This document shows positions 1 through 5,076 of a DNA stretch of 5,732 nt, one piece after another. The notes beneath the pieces are model-generated. The model searched no databases, was not told the origin of the DNA, and worked only from the letters and a program-made list of their open reading frames with translations. The position numbers and the translations under genes are program-made. This stretch comes from Burkholderiaceae bacterium. Its GTDB lineage: Bacteria > Pseudomonadota > Gammaproteobacteria > Burkholderiales > Burkholderiaceae_C. The DNA lies in assembly GCA_023268425.1 (NCBI GenBank), contig JALRFN010000261.1, forward strand, positions 1 to 5,732, read 5' to 3'. Each line of letters opens with the position of its first letter. The first letter of the stretch is position 1.

Positions 1-297
1 ATCTGTGGCTTGCCCTCGGCACCAGTGTTCGCGCTGCCCGAAGTTGAAGCAATGCCGGAAGTCGCTATCTGTGGCTTGCCCTCGGCACCAGTGTTCGCCC
101 TGCCTGAAGTTGAAGCGATGCCAGAGATTGCGGTTTGCGGTTTGCCCTCTGCGCCGCCAGTGGCCTTGCCGGTGGTCGCCGTCGAGCCCAGCGTGAGTTT
201 CTCGGATGTGATGGCCATGCCCGAGATCGCGATTTGTGGCTTGCCCGCCGCACCGGTTGTGGCTTTGCCCGTTGCAGAGGCCATGCCTGAAGTGGCG
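1..297 (+). repeat. In-frame tandem repeat, 66-bp period (22 residues), with one 99-bp unit
   Basis: Units begin at 1, 67, 133 and 232, and a fifth partial unit begins at 298. Each starts with [I/V]CGLP[S/A]AP. Units 1, 2 and 4 are 66 bp. Unit 3 (133-231) is 99 bp, which is one and a half units and keeps the frame. Units 1 and 2 share their first 32 bases exactly and then differ at 8 bases in 7 codons, only one of which changes the amino acid (Val to Ile). The array may extend left of the window. Confidence 0.9.
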
Positions 298-402
298 ATT
301 TGTGGTCTGCCTTCGGCGCCAATTTCTGCGCCGATCGCCGCCTGGGCCGCGTTCGCTGAGGCCGTGTGGTTGGCGGTCGAGCCGGGCTACATGGTCATGT
401 GA
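1..402 (+). CDS. C-terminal part of an unrecognised 22-residue-repeat protein (5' end outside window)
   Basis: The frame is open from base 1 to a TGA at 400-402, giving 133 residues with no start in view, so this is the 3' end of a longer gene. Almost all of it is tandem repeat. Each unit has the form ICGLPSAPVFA followed by LPEVEAMPEVA, so one Cys and one conserved Met recur per unit, with many Pro, Ala and Val. The repeats stop near residue 107, and a non-repetitive tail follows, rich in Ala and aromatics and ending EPGYMVM. Coding is supported by mainly synonymous changes between DNA copies of the unit and by an intrinsic terminator 25 bases after the stop. There is no obvious transmembrane segment, signal or catalytic motif in the visible part. 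I do not recognise the family. A structural or surface repeat protein, a metal-binding Cys/Met array, or a multi-core peptide precursor are all only possibilities. Confidence 0.7.
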   Translation: MCGLPSAPVFALPEVEAMPEVAICGLPSAPVFALPEVEAMPEIAVCGLPSAPPVALPVVAVEPSVSFSDVMAMPEIAICGLPAAPVVALPVAEAMPEVAICGLPSAPISAPIAAWAAFAEAVWLAVEPGYMVM

Positions 403-427
403 TCACACGACGCGAAGTGATCGCTGG

Positions 428-454
428 GGGCCGCTTGGATGCGGCCCTTTTTTT
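428..454 (+). terminator. Intrinsic terminator of the repeat-protein gene
   Basis: The stem GGGCCGC (428-434) pairs perfectly with GCGGCCC (441-447) across a 6-base loop, and seven T residues follow directly (448-454). It lies 25 bases after the stop codon of the repeat-protein gene. Read on the minus strand the hairpin is preceded, not followed, by the homopolymer, so it should work only in the plus direction. A weaker inverted repeat, GATCAC (401-406) with GTGATC (417-422), sits just upstream and overlaps the stop codon. Confidence 0.9.
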
Positions 455-519
455 CGGGGTGGTCCGGCGTTTTGCTCAAAGTGGGTGGACGCGACCTCGG
501 TCGGCGGCAGAGGCTGGCC

Positions 520-1380
520 TCAAGCGCCGGTCGCGCTGGGCAGTCCCTCGCGGCTCCATTCGCTCCAACTGCCTGCGTACAAGCCGTGTGCAGGCAGTCC
601 AGCCAGCGCCAGGCTGATCAGGTTGGGCACTGCACTGACGCCGCTGCCGCAATACGCCACCACCGATGCGCTGTCACGTTGGCCCAGCAGTCGCGACCAC
701 TCGGCGCGCAACACCTCGGGCGATTTGAAGTGGCCTTGGGCGTCGAAGTTCTCGGTGTAGGGGCGATTCAAGGCCCCTGGAATGTGGCCGGCCACCGGGT
801 CCAAGACTTCGGTTTCGCCGCGATATCGCGGGGCGCCGCGCGCATCGACCAAGGTTTGGCTGTCGCGGCCCAATTGCGCCATCACTTCCTGGTGGGTGAT
901 CAAGGTTTCCAGCGGGGCACCCAAGGGATAGGGCGCGCTGGCTTCAACCGGCTTGGCCGGGCCACTCGCTGTTGCACCCTGGATGGCCTGCCAAGCGGGC
1001 CACCCGCCGTCCAAAATCTGCACGCTGGTGTGACCACACCAACGCATCATCCACCACAGCCGCCCCGCAGTGAGGGTGCCGACTTGGTCGTAGGCCACCA
1101 CCTGCGTGTCGGGCGTGATACCCCAACGCCCCAGCGTCGCGGCAAATGCTTCGCGCTGGGGCAAGGGGTGGCGGCCACCGTTGACGGCTTGCGCGGCGTT
1201 GTGGGTGCTGAGGTCGGTGTCCAAGTTGGCGTAAAGCGCGCCAGCGATGTGTTCGCGCTCAAACTGTTCGCGTCCCAGCGCTGTGTTGTCCAGGTGAAAG
1301 GTGCAGTCCAAGACGCGCACGTCTGCGCCTTGCTGCAGCAGGGTTTGCAGGTCTTCAGCCGAGATGATGGGTGTGTTCAT
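520..1380 (-). CDS. sseA: 3-mercaptopyruvate sulfurtransferase (two-domain rhodanese family)
   Basis: A 286-residue protein, close to the roughly 280 of E. coli SseA. Family members move sulfur from 3-mercaptopyruvate (or thiosulfate in rhodaneses) to cyanide or thiol acceptors in the cytoplasm. Two rhodanese domains are visible. The N-terminal one (about 5-130) has VRVLDC, HIAGALY and VQILDGGWPAW, and carries Asp98 in the YDQ loop where an active-site Cys would be, so it is inactive as usual. The C-terminal one (about 160-280) has LVDARGAPRYRGE, AGHIPGALN and the active loop CGSGVSA with catalytic Cys244. The CGSGV[S/T]A loop points to mercaptopyruvate rather than thiosulfate (CRKGVTA) specificity. 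The ATG at 1378-1380 is chosen because AGGAAA lies 7 bases upstream (1393-1388) and the family N-terminus fits. The start overlaps the upstream transporter stop as ATGA, suggesting translational coupling. No intrinsic terminator was found downstream. Confidence 0.93.
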   Translation of the reverse strand: MNTPIISAEDLQTLLQQGADVRVLDCTFHLDNTALGREQFEREHIAGALYANLDTDLSTHNAAQAVNGGRHPLPQREAFAATLGRWGITPDTQVVAYDQVGTLTAGRLWWMMRWCGHTSVQILDGGWPAWQAIQGATASGPAKPVEASAPYPLGAPLETLITHQEVMAQLGRDSQTLVDARGAPRYRGETEVLDPVAGHIPGALNRPYTENFDAQGHFKSPEVLRAEWSRLLGQRDSASVVAYCGSGVSAVPNLISLALAGLPAHGLYAGSWSEWSREGLPSATGA

Positions 1381-2288
1381 GTGTCCATTTCCTGTGGGGC
1401 GGGTTCGGGCAGGGCGCGGGCGCGCAGCACGCTGGCGAGCATACCGCTGACCACGATGATGGCCATGCCCAGCCAGCTGAACCACGGCATGACGTCTTGG
1501 AAAATCACCACGCCATAAATGGCCGCAAATGCAATGCCTGCATACTGCAAATTGGCGACCAACAGGGTCGCGCCACTGCCGTAGGCTTTGGTGATGCACC
1601 ATTGACCCAGCGTGGCCAGGACGCCCACGGGCACGATCCACAGGGCTGTCCAGGTCCAAGCGTGCATGCCGTTCCAGTAGGTGCCCACAGCACCCGCGAC
1701 CATGCCGCCGATGGAGAAGTAAAAGACCACGCGCGATTCGGGCTCGCCGATTTTGGTCAGCGCGCCCACTTGCAAGTAAGCAAATGCGGCACCAATACCC
1801 GAGAGCAAGCCAATCAACGCGGCAAAGGCGTGCTCACCCTGAAAGGTGGGACGCAACAGCAGGGCCACGCCCACAAAGCCCATGACGATGGTCAGCATCA
1901 GCGGCAACTGGCGCTTGGCGTTGGCGCGCTGGGTTTGAAACAACCACCCGGCGCTCAGCAAGATCACACCCAACCACACGCTGCTCATGTAGTTCAGCGT
2001 CATGCCTGTGGCGATCGGGATGTAAGCCAGCGCGTAAAACCAACACAACAAAGCGCTCACGCCAACCATGGAGCGCCACAAGTGCATCAATGGCACCGAT
2101 GTCTTGGCGCTGGTTTGGGTTTGGCGCATCCACACGGCCATGACGATGGCACCAATGAGCCCGCGGTACATGACGATTTCAAAGTTGCTGTACTCGGCGG
2201 ATGCGAATTTCACGCACACGCCCATGGTCGCAAACGACAAGGCGCCGAGCAAGGCCCAATAGGCGTGGCGGGTGGAGGGACGACTCAT
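1377..2288 (-). CDS. DMT superfamily (EamA-type) inner-membrane transporter
   Basis: A 303-residue, very hydrophobic protein with about ten predicted membrane helices (roughly residues 9-27, 36-53, 71-90, 98-116, 128-146, 155-175, 187-206, 213-231, 243-262, 270-289), the two-times-five EamA layout. Typical marks are the LRPTF end of the first half (145-149), a short loop, and the second half beginning AALIGLLSGIGAAFAYL. The charged C-terminal tail is cytoplasmic-like. DMT exporters carry amino acids, metabolites or drugs, and the substrate cannot be read from sequence. The ATG at 2286-2288 is chosen because the first helix begins a few residues later and a terminator hairpin lies directly upstream. 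No Shine-Dalgarno is evident. The frame stays open upstream through the terminator and into the oxygenase gene, but that stretch is polar and not membrane-like, so it is not included. The gene overlaps sseA by 4 bases. Confidence 0.9.
   Translation of the reverse strand: MSRPSTRHAYWALLGALSFATMGVCVKFASAEYSNFEIVMYRGLIGAIVMAVWMRQTQTSAKTSVPLMHLWRSMVGVSALLCWFYALAYIPIATGMTLNYMSSVWLGVILLSAGWLFQTQRANAKRQLPLMLTIVMGFVGVALLLRPTFQGEHAFAALIGLLSGIGAAFAYLQVGALTKIGEPESRVVFYFSIGGMVAGAVGTYWNGMHAWTWTALWIVPVGVLATLGQWCITKAYGSGATLLVANLQYAGIAFAAIYGVVIFQDVMPWFSWLGMAIIVVSGMLASVLRARALPEPAPQEMDT
1388..1393 (-). promoter_or_regulatory. Ribosome binding site of the sulfurtransferase gene
   Basis: On the minus strand AGGAAA stands 7 bases before the ATG at 1380. 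It lies inside the last codons of the transporter gene and supports this ATG, rather than any earlier in-frame codon, as the start. Confidence 0.6.
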
Positions 2289-2309
2289 GGCAAAACTTGG
2301 GCTCGGCGC

Positions 2310-2334
2310 AAAAAAGGCGGCTGTTGCAGCCGCC
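2310..2334 (-). terminator. Intrinsic terminator of the Rieske oxygenase gene
   Basis: On the minus strand GGCGGCTG (2334-2327) pairs perfectly with CAGCCGCC (2323-2316) around a 3-base loop, and six T residues follow (2315-2310). It lies 42 bases after the oxygenase stop codon. Only 21 bases separate the T tract from the ATG of the next gene on the same strand, the transporter. Confidence 0.88.
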
Positions 2335-2376
2335 TGGGTTGGGTTCAGTGGGGAGCGGGCTGAGGTGCGCAGGGCA

Positions 2377-3498
2377 TCACAGTTCGCCCATCTTGGCCCG
2401 GTACCACTCGTGGAAATGTTGCATGCCATCTTCCATTGGGCTTTGGTAGGGGCCAACTTCGTTGTCGCCTCGTGCCTGCAGGGCTTTGCGGCCTTGGTCC
2501 ATGCGCTCGGCGATTTCGTCGTCTTCGATCGCGGTTTCCATGTAGGCCGCGCGTTGGGCCTCGATGAACTCGGGCTCAAACGCCAAAATTTCTTCAGGGT
2601 AGAAGAACTCGACCACGTTCATGGTTTGGTTGACCGAGATGGGGTGCAGGGTGGAGACGGTCAATACATGGGGGTACCACTCGACCATGATGTGCGGGTA
2701 GTAGGTCAGCCAAATGGCGCCTTGCTCGGGCAAGCGGCCACCGCTGTAATTCAGCAGCACGTCGTGCCATTGCTGGTAGACCTTGGAGCCGGGGCGCTTG
2801 AGGTTGGTGATGCCCACGGTTTGCACCGAGTATTCAGACTTGAATTCCCAATCCAAATCGTCGCAGGTCACGAAGTTGCCCAAACCCGGGTGGAAGGGCT
2901 CGACGTGGTAGTCCTCCAGGTAGACCTCGATGAAGGTTTTCCAGTTGTAGTTGCACATGTGCATTTCCACATGGCCCAACTGAAAGCCCTCGAAGTTGAG
3001 TTTTTGCCGAGGTCCCATGTCGGCCAAATCGGCCAGCACGTCGCGGCCATTGTCTTCAAACAGCAGGCCGTTCCATTCGCGCAGGCCGTAGCGCTGCAGG
3101 CTCAAGCAGGGGTCGCTGGAAAAGTGTGGCGCGCCGATCAACTCGCCGCTGGGGCTGTAGGTCCAACGGTGCAAGGGGCAGACGATTTGGCCTCCGGCGT
3201 GGCCGGGCGCGTTGTCACGCAGGTTGCCTCGGCCTTTGAGGATGGTGGCCTGGCGGTGACGGCAGACGTTGGACAGCAGTTCAATGCCTTGGGATGTGCG
3301 CACCAAGGCGCGGCCGTTGTCTTCATGCGCAAGCGTGAAATAGTCACCGACTTCGGGCACCGACAGCGCGTGGCCGACGTACTTGGGCCCCGAGGCAAAC
3401 AGCGTTTGCAACTCGCGTTCGAACAGGGCTTGTTCGAAATAGGCGTGAACAGGAAGTTGGCTTTTGGCCTGCTGGAGCTGAAGGCTTAAATCAGACAT
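2377..3498 (-). CDS. Rieske non-heme iron oxygenase, alpha (large) subunit
   Basis: A 373-residue protein with both metal centres of the ring-hydroxylating oxygenase alpha subunit, whose members hydroxylate aromatics or N-demethylate quaternary amines using electrons from a separate reductase. The N-terminal Rieske domain (about 38-150) holds the [2Fe-2S] ligands Cys79, His81, Cys107 and His110 (CRH and CPLH). The catalytic domain has NWKTFIEVYLEDYHVEPFHP at 185-204, giving His198 and His203 as iron ligands, Glu195 as probable bridging acid between centres, and an Asp in the EDDE stretch (325-328) as probable third ligand. The spacing between the two Rieske halves is 25 residues, longer than the common 15-17. 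AGGA lies 5 bases before the ATG. No reductase, ferredoxin or beta subunit is nearby, and the substrate cannot be assigned. It resembles the single-component-alpha type (choline/betaine/carnitine oxygenase-like) more than the alpha-beta naphthalene type, an inference only. Confidence 0.92.
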   Translation of the reverse strand: MSDLSLQLQQAKSQLPVHAYFEQALFERELQTLFASGPKYVGHALSVPEVGDYFTLAHEDNGRALVRTSQGIELLSNVCRHRQATILKGRGNLRDNAPGHAGGQIVCPLHRWTYSPSGELIGAPHFSSDPCLSLQRYGLREWNGLLFEDNGRDVLADLADMGPRQKLNFEGFQLGHVEMHMCNYNWKTFIEVYLEDYHVEPFHPGLGNFVTCDDLDWEFKSEYSVQTVGITNLKRPGSKVYQQWHDVLLNYSGGRLPEQGAIWLTYYPHIMVEWYPHVLTVSTLHPISVNQTMNVVEFFYPEEILAFEPEFIEAQRAAYMETAIEDDEIAERMDQGRKALQARGDNEVGPYQSPMEDGMQHFHEWYRAKMGEL

Positions 3499-3503
3499 GG
3501 AGG

Positions 3504-3507
3504 TCCT
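3504..3507 (-). promoter_or_regulatory. Ribosome binding site of the Rieske oxygenase gene
   Basis: On the minus strand AGGA stands 5 bases before the ATG at 3498. It fits the chosen start, and no better in-frame start is seen upstream. Confidence 0.5.
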
Positions 3508-3548
3508 GACGCAAGTCTCCCCCTATGAAGGGGCAGGGCTGTACATGG

Positions 3549-3570
3549 CACACGCGATTCAAAACGTGTG
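3549..3570. promoter_or_regulatory. Operator-like inverted repeat CACACG-N10-CGTGTG
   Basis: CACACG (3549-3554) and CGTGTG (3565-3570) are perfect inverted copies with a 10-base AT-richer spacer. The element sits between the candidate -10 box and the start codon of the Rieske oxygenase gene, around +5 to +26 of the inferred transcript. That position would suit a repressor, or it could form a leader hairpin. A chance 6-base match in 278 bp cannot be excluded. Confidence 0.35.
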
Positions 3571-3581
3571 GAGAACCGAGC

Positions 3582-3587
3582 ATTGTA
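3582..3587 (-). promoter_or_regulatory. Candidate -10 box of the Rieske oxygenase promoter
   Basis: Read on the minus strand this is TACAAT, a near-consensus sigma-70 -10 element. The -35 region at 17-bp spacing (about 3610-3605, TCGCCG) is poor, so activator dependence or a different promoter is possible. It predicts a leader of about 75 bases before the ATG at 3498. Confidence 0.4.
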
Positions 3588-3736
3588 GCGCCCAGCCCTT
3601 GGCCCGGCGACACCTGTGGTCTTCTGGCACCTCTGAACGAGCGCATGCATGGTGCCCTTGCACAGGCAAGCGCCGCGAAGTCCCTCGGGTTATGGGGCGG
3701 CCCAGCGCCTTGAATCGCTGGATGTTGTGGGCGTCC

Positions 3737-3742
3737 TAAAAT
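3737..3742 (+). promoter_or_regulatory. Candidate -10 box of the xseB-ispA-dxs operon
   Basis: TAAAAT lies 34 bases before the xseB ATG. The nearest -35-like hexamer, TTGAAT at 3710-3715, is 21 bp away, which is longer than optimal, so the -35 assignment is weak. It is the only good -10-like sequence between the divergent genes in this direction. Confidence 0.4.
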
Positions 3743-3776
3743 GCGCGTTTGTGCTGAACTGCGCCCGTTGATTGCT

Positions 3777-4025
3777 ATGACCAAAAAGACCACCGCACCC
3801 GATGCGCCTGATTTGCAAAGCTTGCCCTTTGACGCCGCCATGGCCGAGTTGGAAAGCTTGGTGGAGCAAATTTCAGCGGGGCAGTTGCCGTTGGAGGCGT
3901 TGATTGCGCATTACGAGCGTGGCGCCGCTTTGTTGCAGCACTGTCAAGGCAAGCTGCAGGCAGTGGAGCAACAGGTCAAGGTTTTGGAGGCGGGGCAACT
4001 CAAGCCCTGGGACGTCCAATCGTGA
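3777..4025 (+). CDS. xseB: Exodeoxyribonuclease VII small subunit
   Basis: An 82-residue protein, matching the roughly 80 of E. coli XseB. XseB subunits bind the large subunit XseA to form exonuclease VII, which degrades single-stranded DNA from both ends to oligonucleotides in the cytoplasm. The family signature is clear: FDAAMAELESLVEQISAGQL at 18-37, then PLEALIAHYERGAALLQHCQ, then a helical KLQAVEQQVKVL segment (59-70). The ATG at 3777 is preferred because it gives the usual short Lys-rich start (MTKK). An in-frame ATG at 3741 overlaps the candidate -10 box. No strong Shine-Dalgarno is visible for either. The stop overlaps the ispA start as GTGA. No xseA is in the window, as is common since the two subunits are usually unlinked. 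Confidence 0.95.
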   Translation: MTKKTTAPDAPDLQSLPFDAAMAELESLVEQISAGQLPLEALIAHYERGAALLQHCQGKLQAVEQQVKVLEAGQLKPWDVQS

Positions 4026-4945
4026 GCCAGAACGCATTTGACTGGGCGCAGTGGCGGCTGCGTCGGCTGGACGAATTCGAGTGGGCGCTGGATCAGGCAC
4101 TTTCGCTGCAAGCCCCCGAAGCCTTGCTGGCACCCATGCGCTATGCGGCCTTGGATGGCGGCAAGCGCATGCGGCCGCTTTTGTTGATGGCCGCAGCTGA
4201 GGCAGTGACGGGTTTGGACACCGAAGCCATGAGCGCTGCTCAACGTCAGGCCGTGTTGCAAGCGGCATGCGCCTTGGAGTGTGTGCATGTGTACTCCTTG
4301 ATGCACGACGACTTGCCTTGCATGGACGACGACGACTTGCGCCGAGGACGACCGACCACCCATGTGCAGTTTGGCGAAGCGATGGCGATGTTGGCGGGCG
4401 ACGCTTTGCAGACATTGGCCTTTGAGTTGCTCAGTGCCGACTTGCCCGGCGTGCGCGCCAGCACGCAAGTGGCCTGGGTGAGCCGATTGGCGCAAGCCGC
4501 TGGCGCCGTGGGCATGTGTGGTGGACAAGCGGTGGATTTGAGCGCTGTGGGTCAGCGCTTGGACCAGACCGCTTTGGAGGCCATGCATGCAGCCAAAACG
4601 GGCGCCTTGCTGCGTGCGGCCCTGGTGATGGGGGCCGAGGCGGTGCAAGCCCAGGCCAGTGCGCTGGAATTGTTGGATGTGGTGGGCCGCGATCTGGGCT
4701 TGGCATTCCAAGTCATTGATGATGTGCTGGATGCCACGGCGGACACCGTGACCTTGGGCAAAACGGCGGGCAAAGACGCCGCCAACGACAAGCCCACCTA
4801 TGTTTCACTGCTCGGAGTGGACGCTGCACGCAGCTATGCGCACGCGTTGGCCGATCGTGCTTTGGCCGCGTTGCGCGCAGGGGGCTTGGTGCATGCGCCA
4901 GCGCTGCAGGCCTTGGCTGAGCAAGTGGTGCGGCGCAGCCACTGA
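4022..4945 (+). CDS. ispA: Farnesyl diphosphate synthase (short-chain trans-prenyltransferase)
   Basis: A 307-residue protein, near the roughly 300 of E. coli IspA. It condenses dimethylallyl and isopentenyl diphosphates to geranyl and then farnesyl diphosphate, feeding quinone side chains and undecaprenyl phosphate. Motifs are in the expected order: GGKRMRP (46-52, substrate diphosphate binding), the first Asp-rich motif in MHDDLPCMDDDDLRRGRP with Asp96, Asp97 and Asp102, then GGQAVDL (167-173), AAKTGALL with Lys192 and Thr193, and the second Asp-rich motif DDVLD (233-237) followed by LGKTAGKD. The two-residue insertion in the first Asp-rich motif and YSLMHDD are typical of bacterial farnesyl synthases, so a longer-chain product is less likely. 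The start is GTG, sharing GTGA with the xseB stop, which indicates translational coupling. Confidence 0.96.
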   Translation: MSQNAFDWAQWRLRRLDEFEWALDQALSLQAPEALLAPMRYAALDGGKRMRPLLLMAAAEAVTGLDTEAMSAAQRQAVLQAACALECVHVYSLMHDDLPCMDDDDLRRGRPTTHVQFGEAMAMLAGDALQTLAFELLSADLPGVRASTQVAWVSRLAQAAGAVGMCGGQAVDLSAVGQRLDQTALEAMHAAKTGALLRAALVMGAEAVQAQASALELLDVVGRDLGLAFQVIDDVLDATADTVTLGKTAGKDAANDKPTYVSLLGVDAARSYAHALADRALAALRAGGLVHAPALQALAEQVVRRSH

Positions 4946-5076
4946 TGGGGCGCAAAGGAAAGCTGGGGCCGCAGGTGATGGCAACAGGTGGTGGAGTTGA
5001 GCCGCGGATGGACCTGGTGAATGCAGGCCGTGGCATGTGCTGTGAAAAGCCAATGAAAGCAATTGAGCATGAGTGA
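4945..5076 (+). CDS. Possible 43-residue small ORF bridging ispA and dxs
   Basis: An ATG at 4945-4947 overlaps the ispA stop by one base (TGATG). The frame stays open for 43 codons to a TGA at 5074-5076, which runs 8 bases past the first base of the dxs ATG at 5069. It therefore fills the whole ispA-dxs gap with coupling-style overlaps at both ends. The product would begin MGRKGKLGPQ, is polar and mixed-charge, contains a CysCys pair at 32-33 and ends IEHE. It shows no membrane helix and no family I recognise. Against it, there is no strong Shine-Dalgarno and third-position GC is only about 58% by hand count, with GGA, ACA and GGG codons unlike the neighbours. It may be a non-coding leader that happens to be open. 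Confidence 0.25.
   Translation: MGRKGKLGPQVMATGGGVEPRMDLVNAGRGMCCEKPMKAIEHE

Noticed and set aside
1..297. Regular 66-bp spacing considered as a CRISPR array
   Set aside because: The whole period is conserved and in one open reading frame, with no variable spacers; it is a coding tandem repeat.
399..424. Inverted repeat overlapping the stop codon of the repeat-protein gene
   Set aside because: A 6-8 base imperfect stem with a 10-base loop and no T tract; the proper terminator follows directly, so no separate function is claimed.
439..1518. A 359-codon plus-strand frame opposite sseA
   Set aside because: It starts inside the terminator hairpin and lies antisense to a well-supported sulfurtransferase; no family features.
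1371..2363. A 330-codon plus-strand frame opposite the transporter gene
   Set aside because: Its product is very rich in His, Gln and Gly, as expected from reading a membrane-protein gene backwards; the minus-strand transporter is clearly real.
2289..2579. Upstream in-frame extension of the transporter (97 more codons)
   Set aside because: It would run through the terminator and overlap the oxygenase gene, and the extra residues are polar and low-complexity, unlike any DMT N-terminus.
2272..3489. A 405-codon open frame on the plus strand opposite the Rieske oxygenase gene
   Set aside because: It is antisense to a gene with all metal ligands in place, has no recognisable motif or ribosome binding site, and long shadow frames are expected at this GC content.
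3520..3533. Short hairpin CCCCT-ATGA-AGGGG in the oxygenase leader
   Set aside because: Only five base pairs and no downstream T run on either strand; too weak to call a terminator or riboswitch.
3944..4711. A 255-codon minus-strand frame opposite xseB/ispA
   Set aside because: Composition rich in His, Gln and Ser is a shadow of the ispA codons; no motif or start signal.
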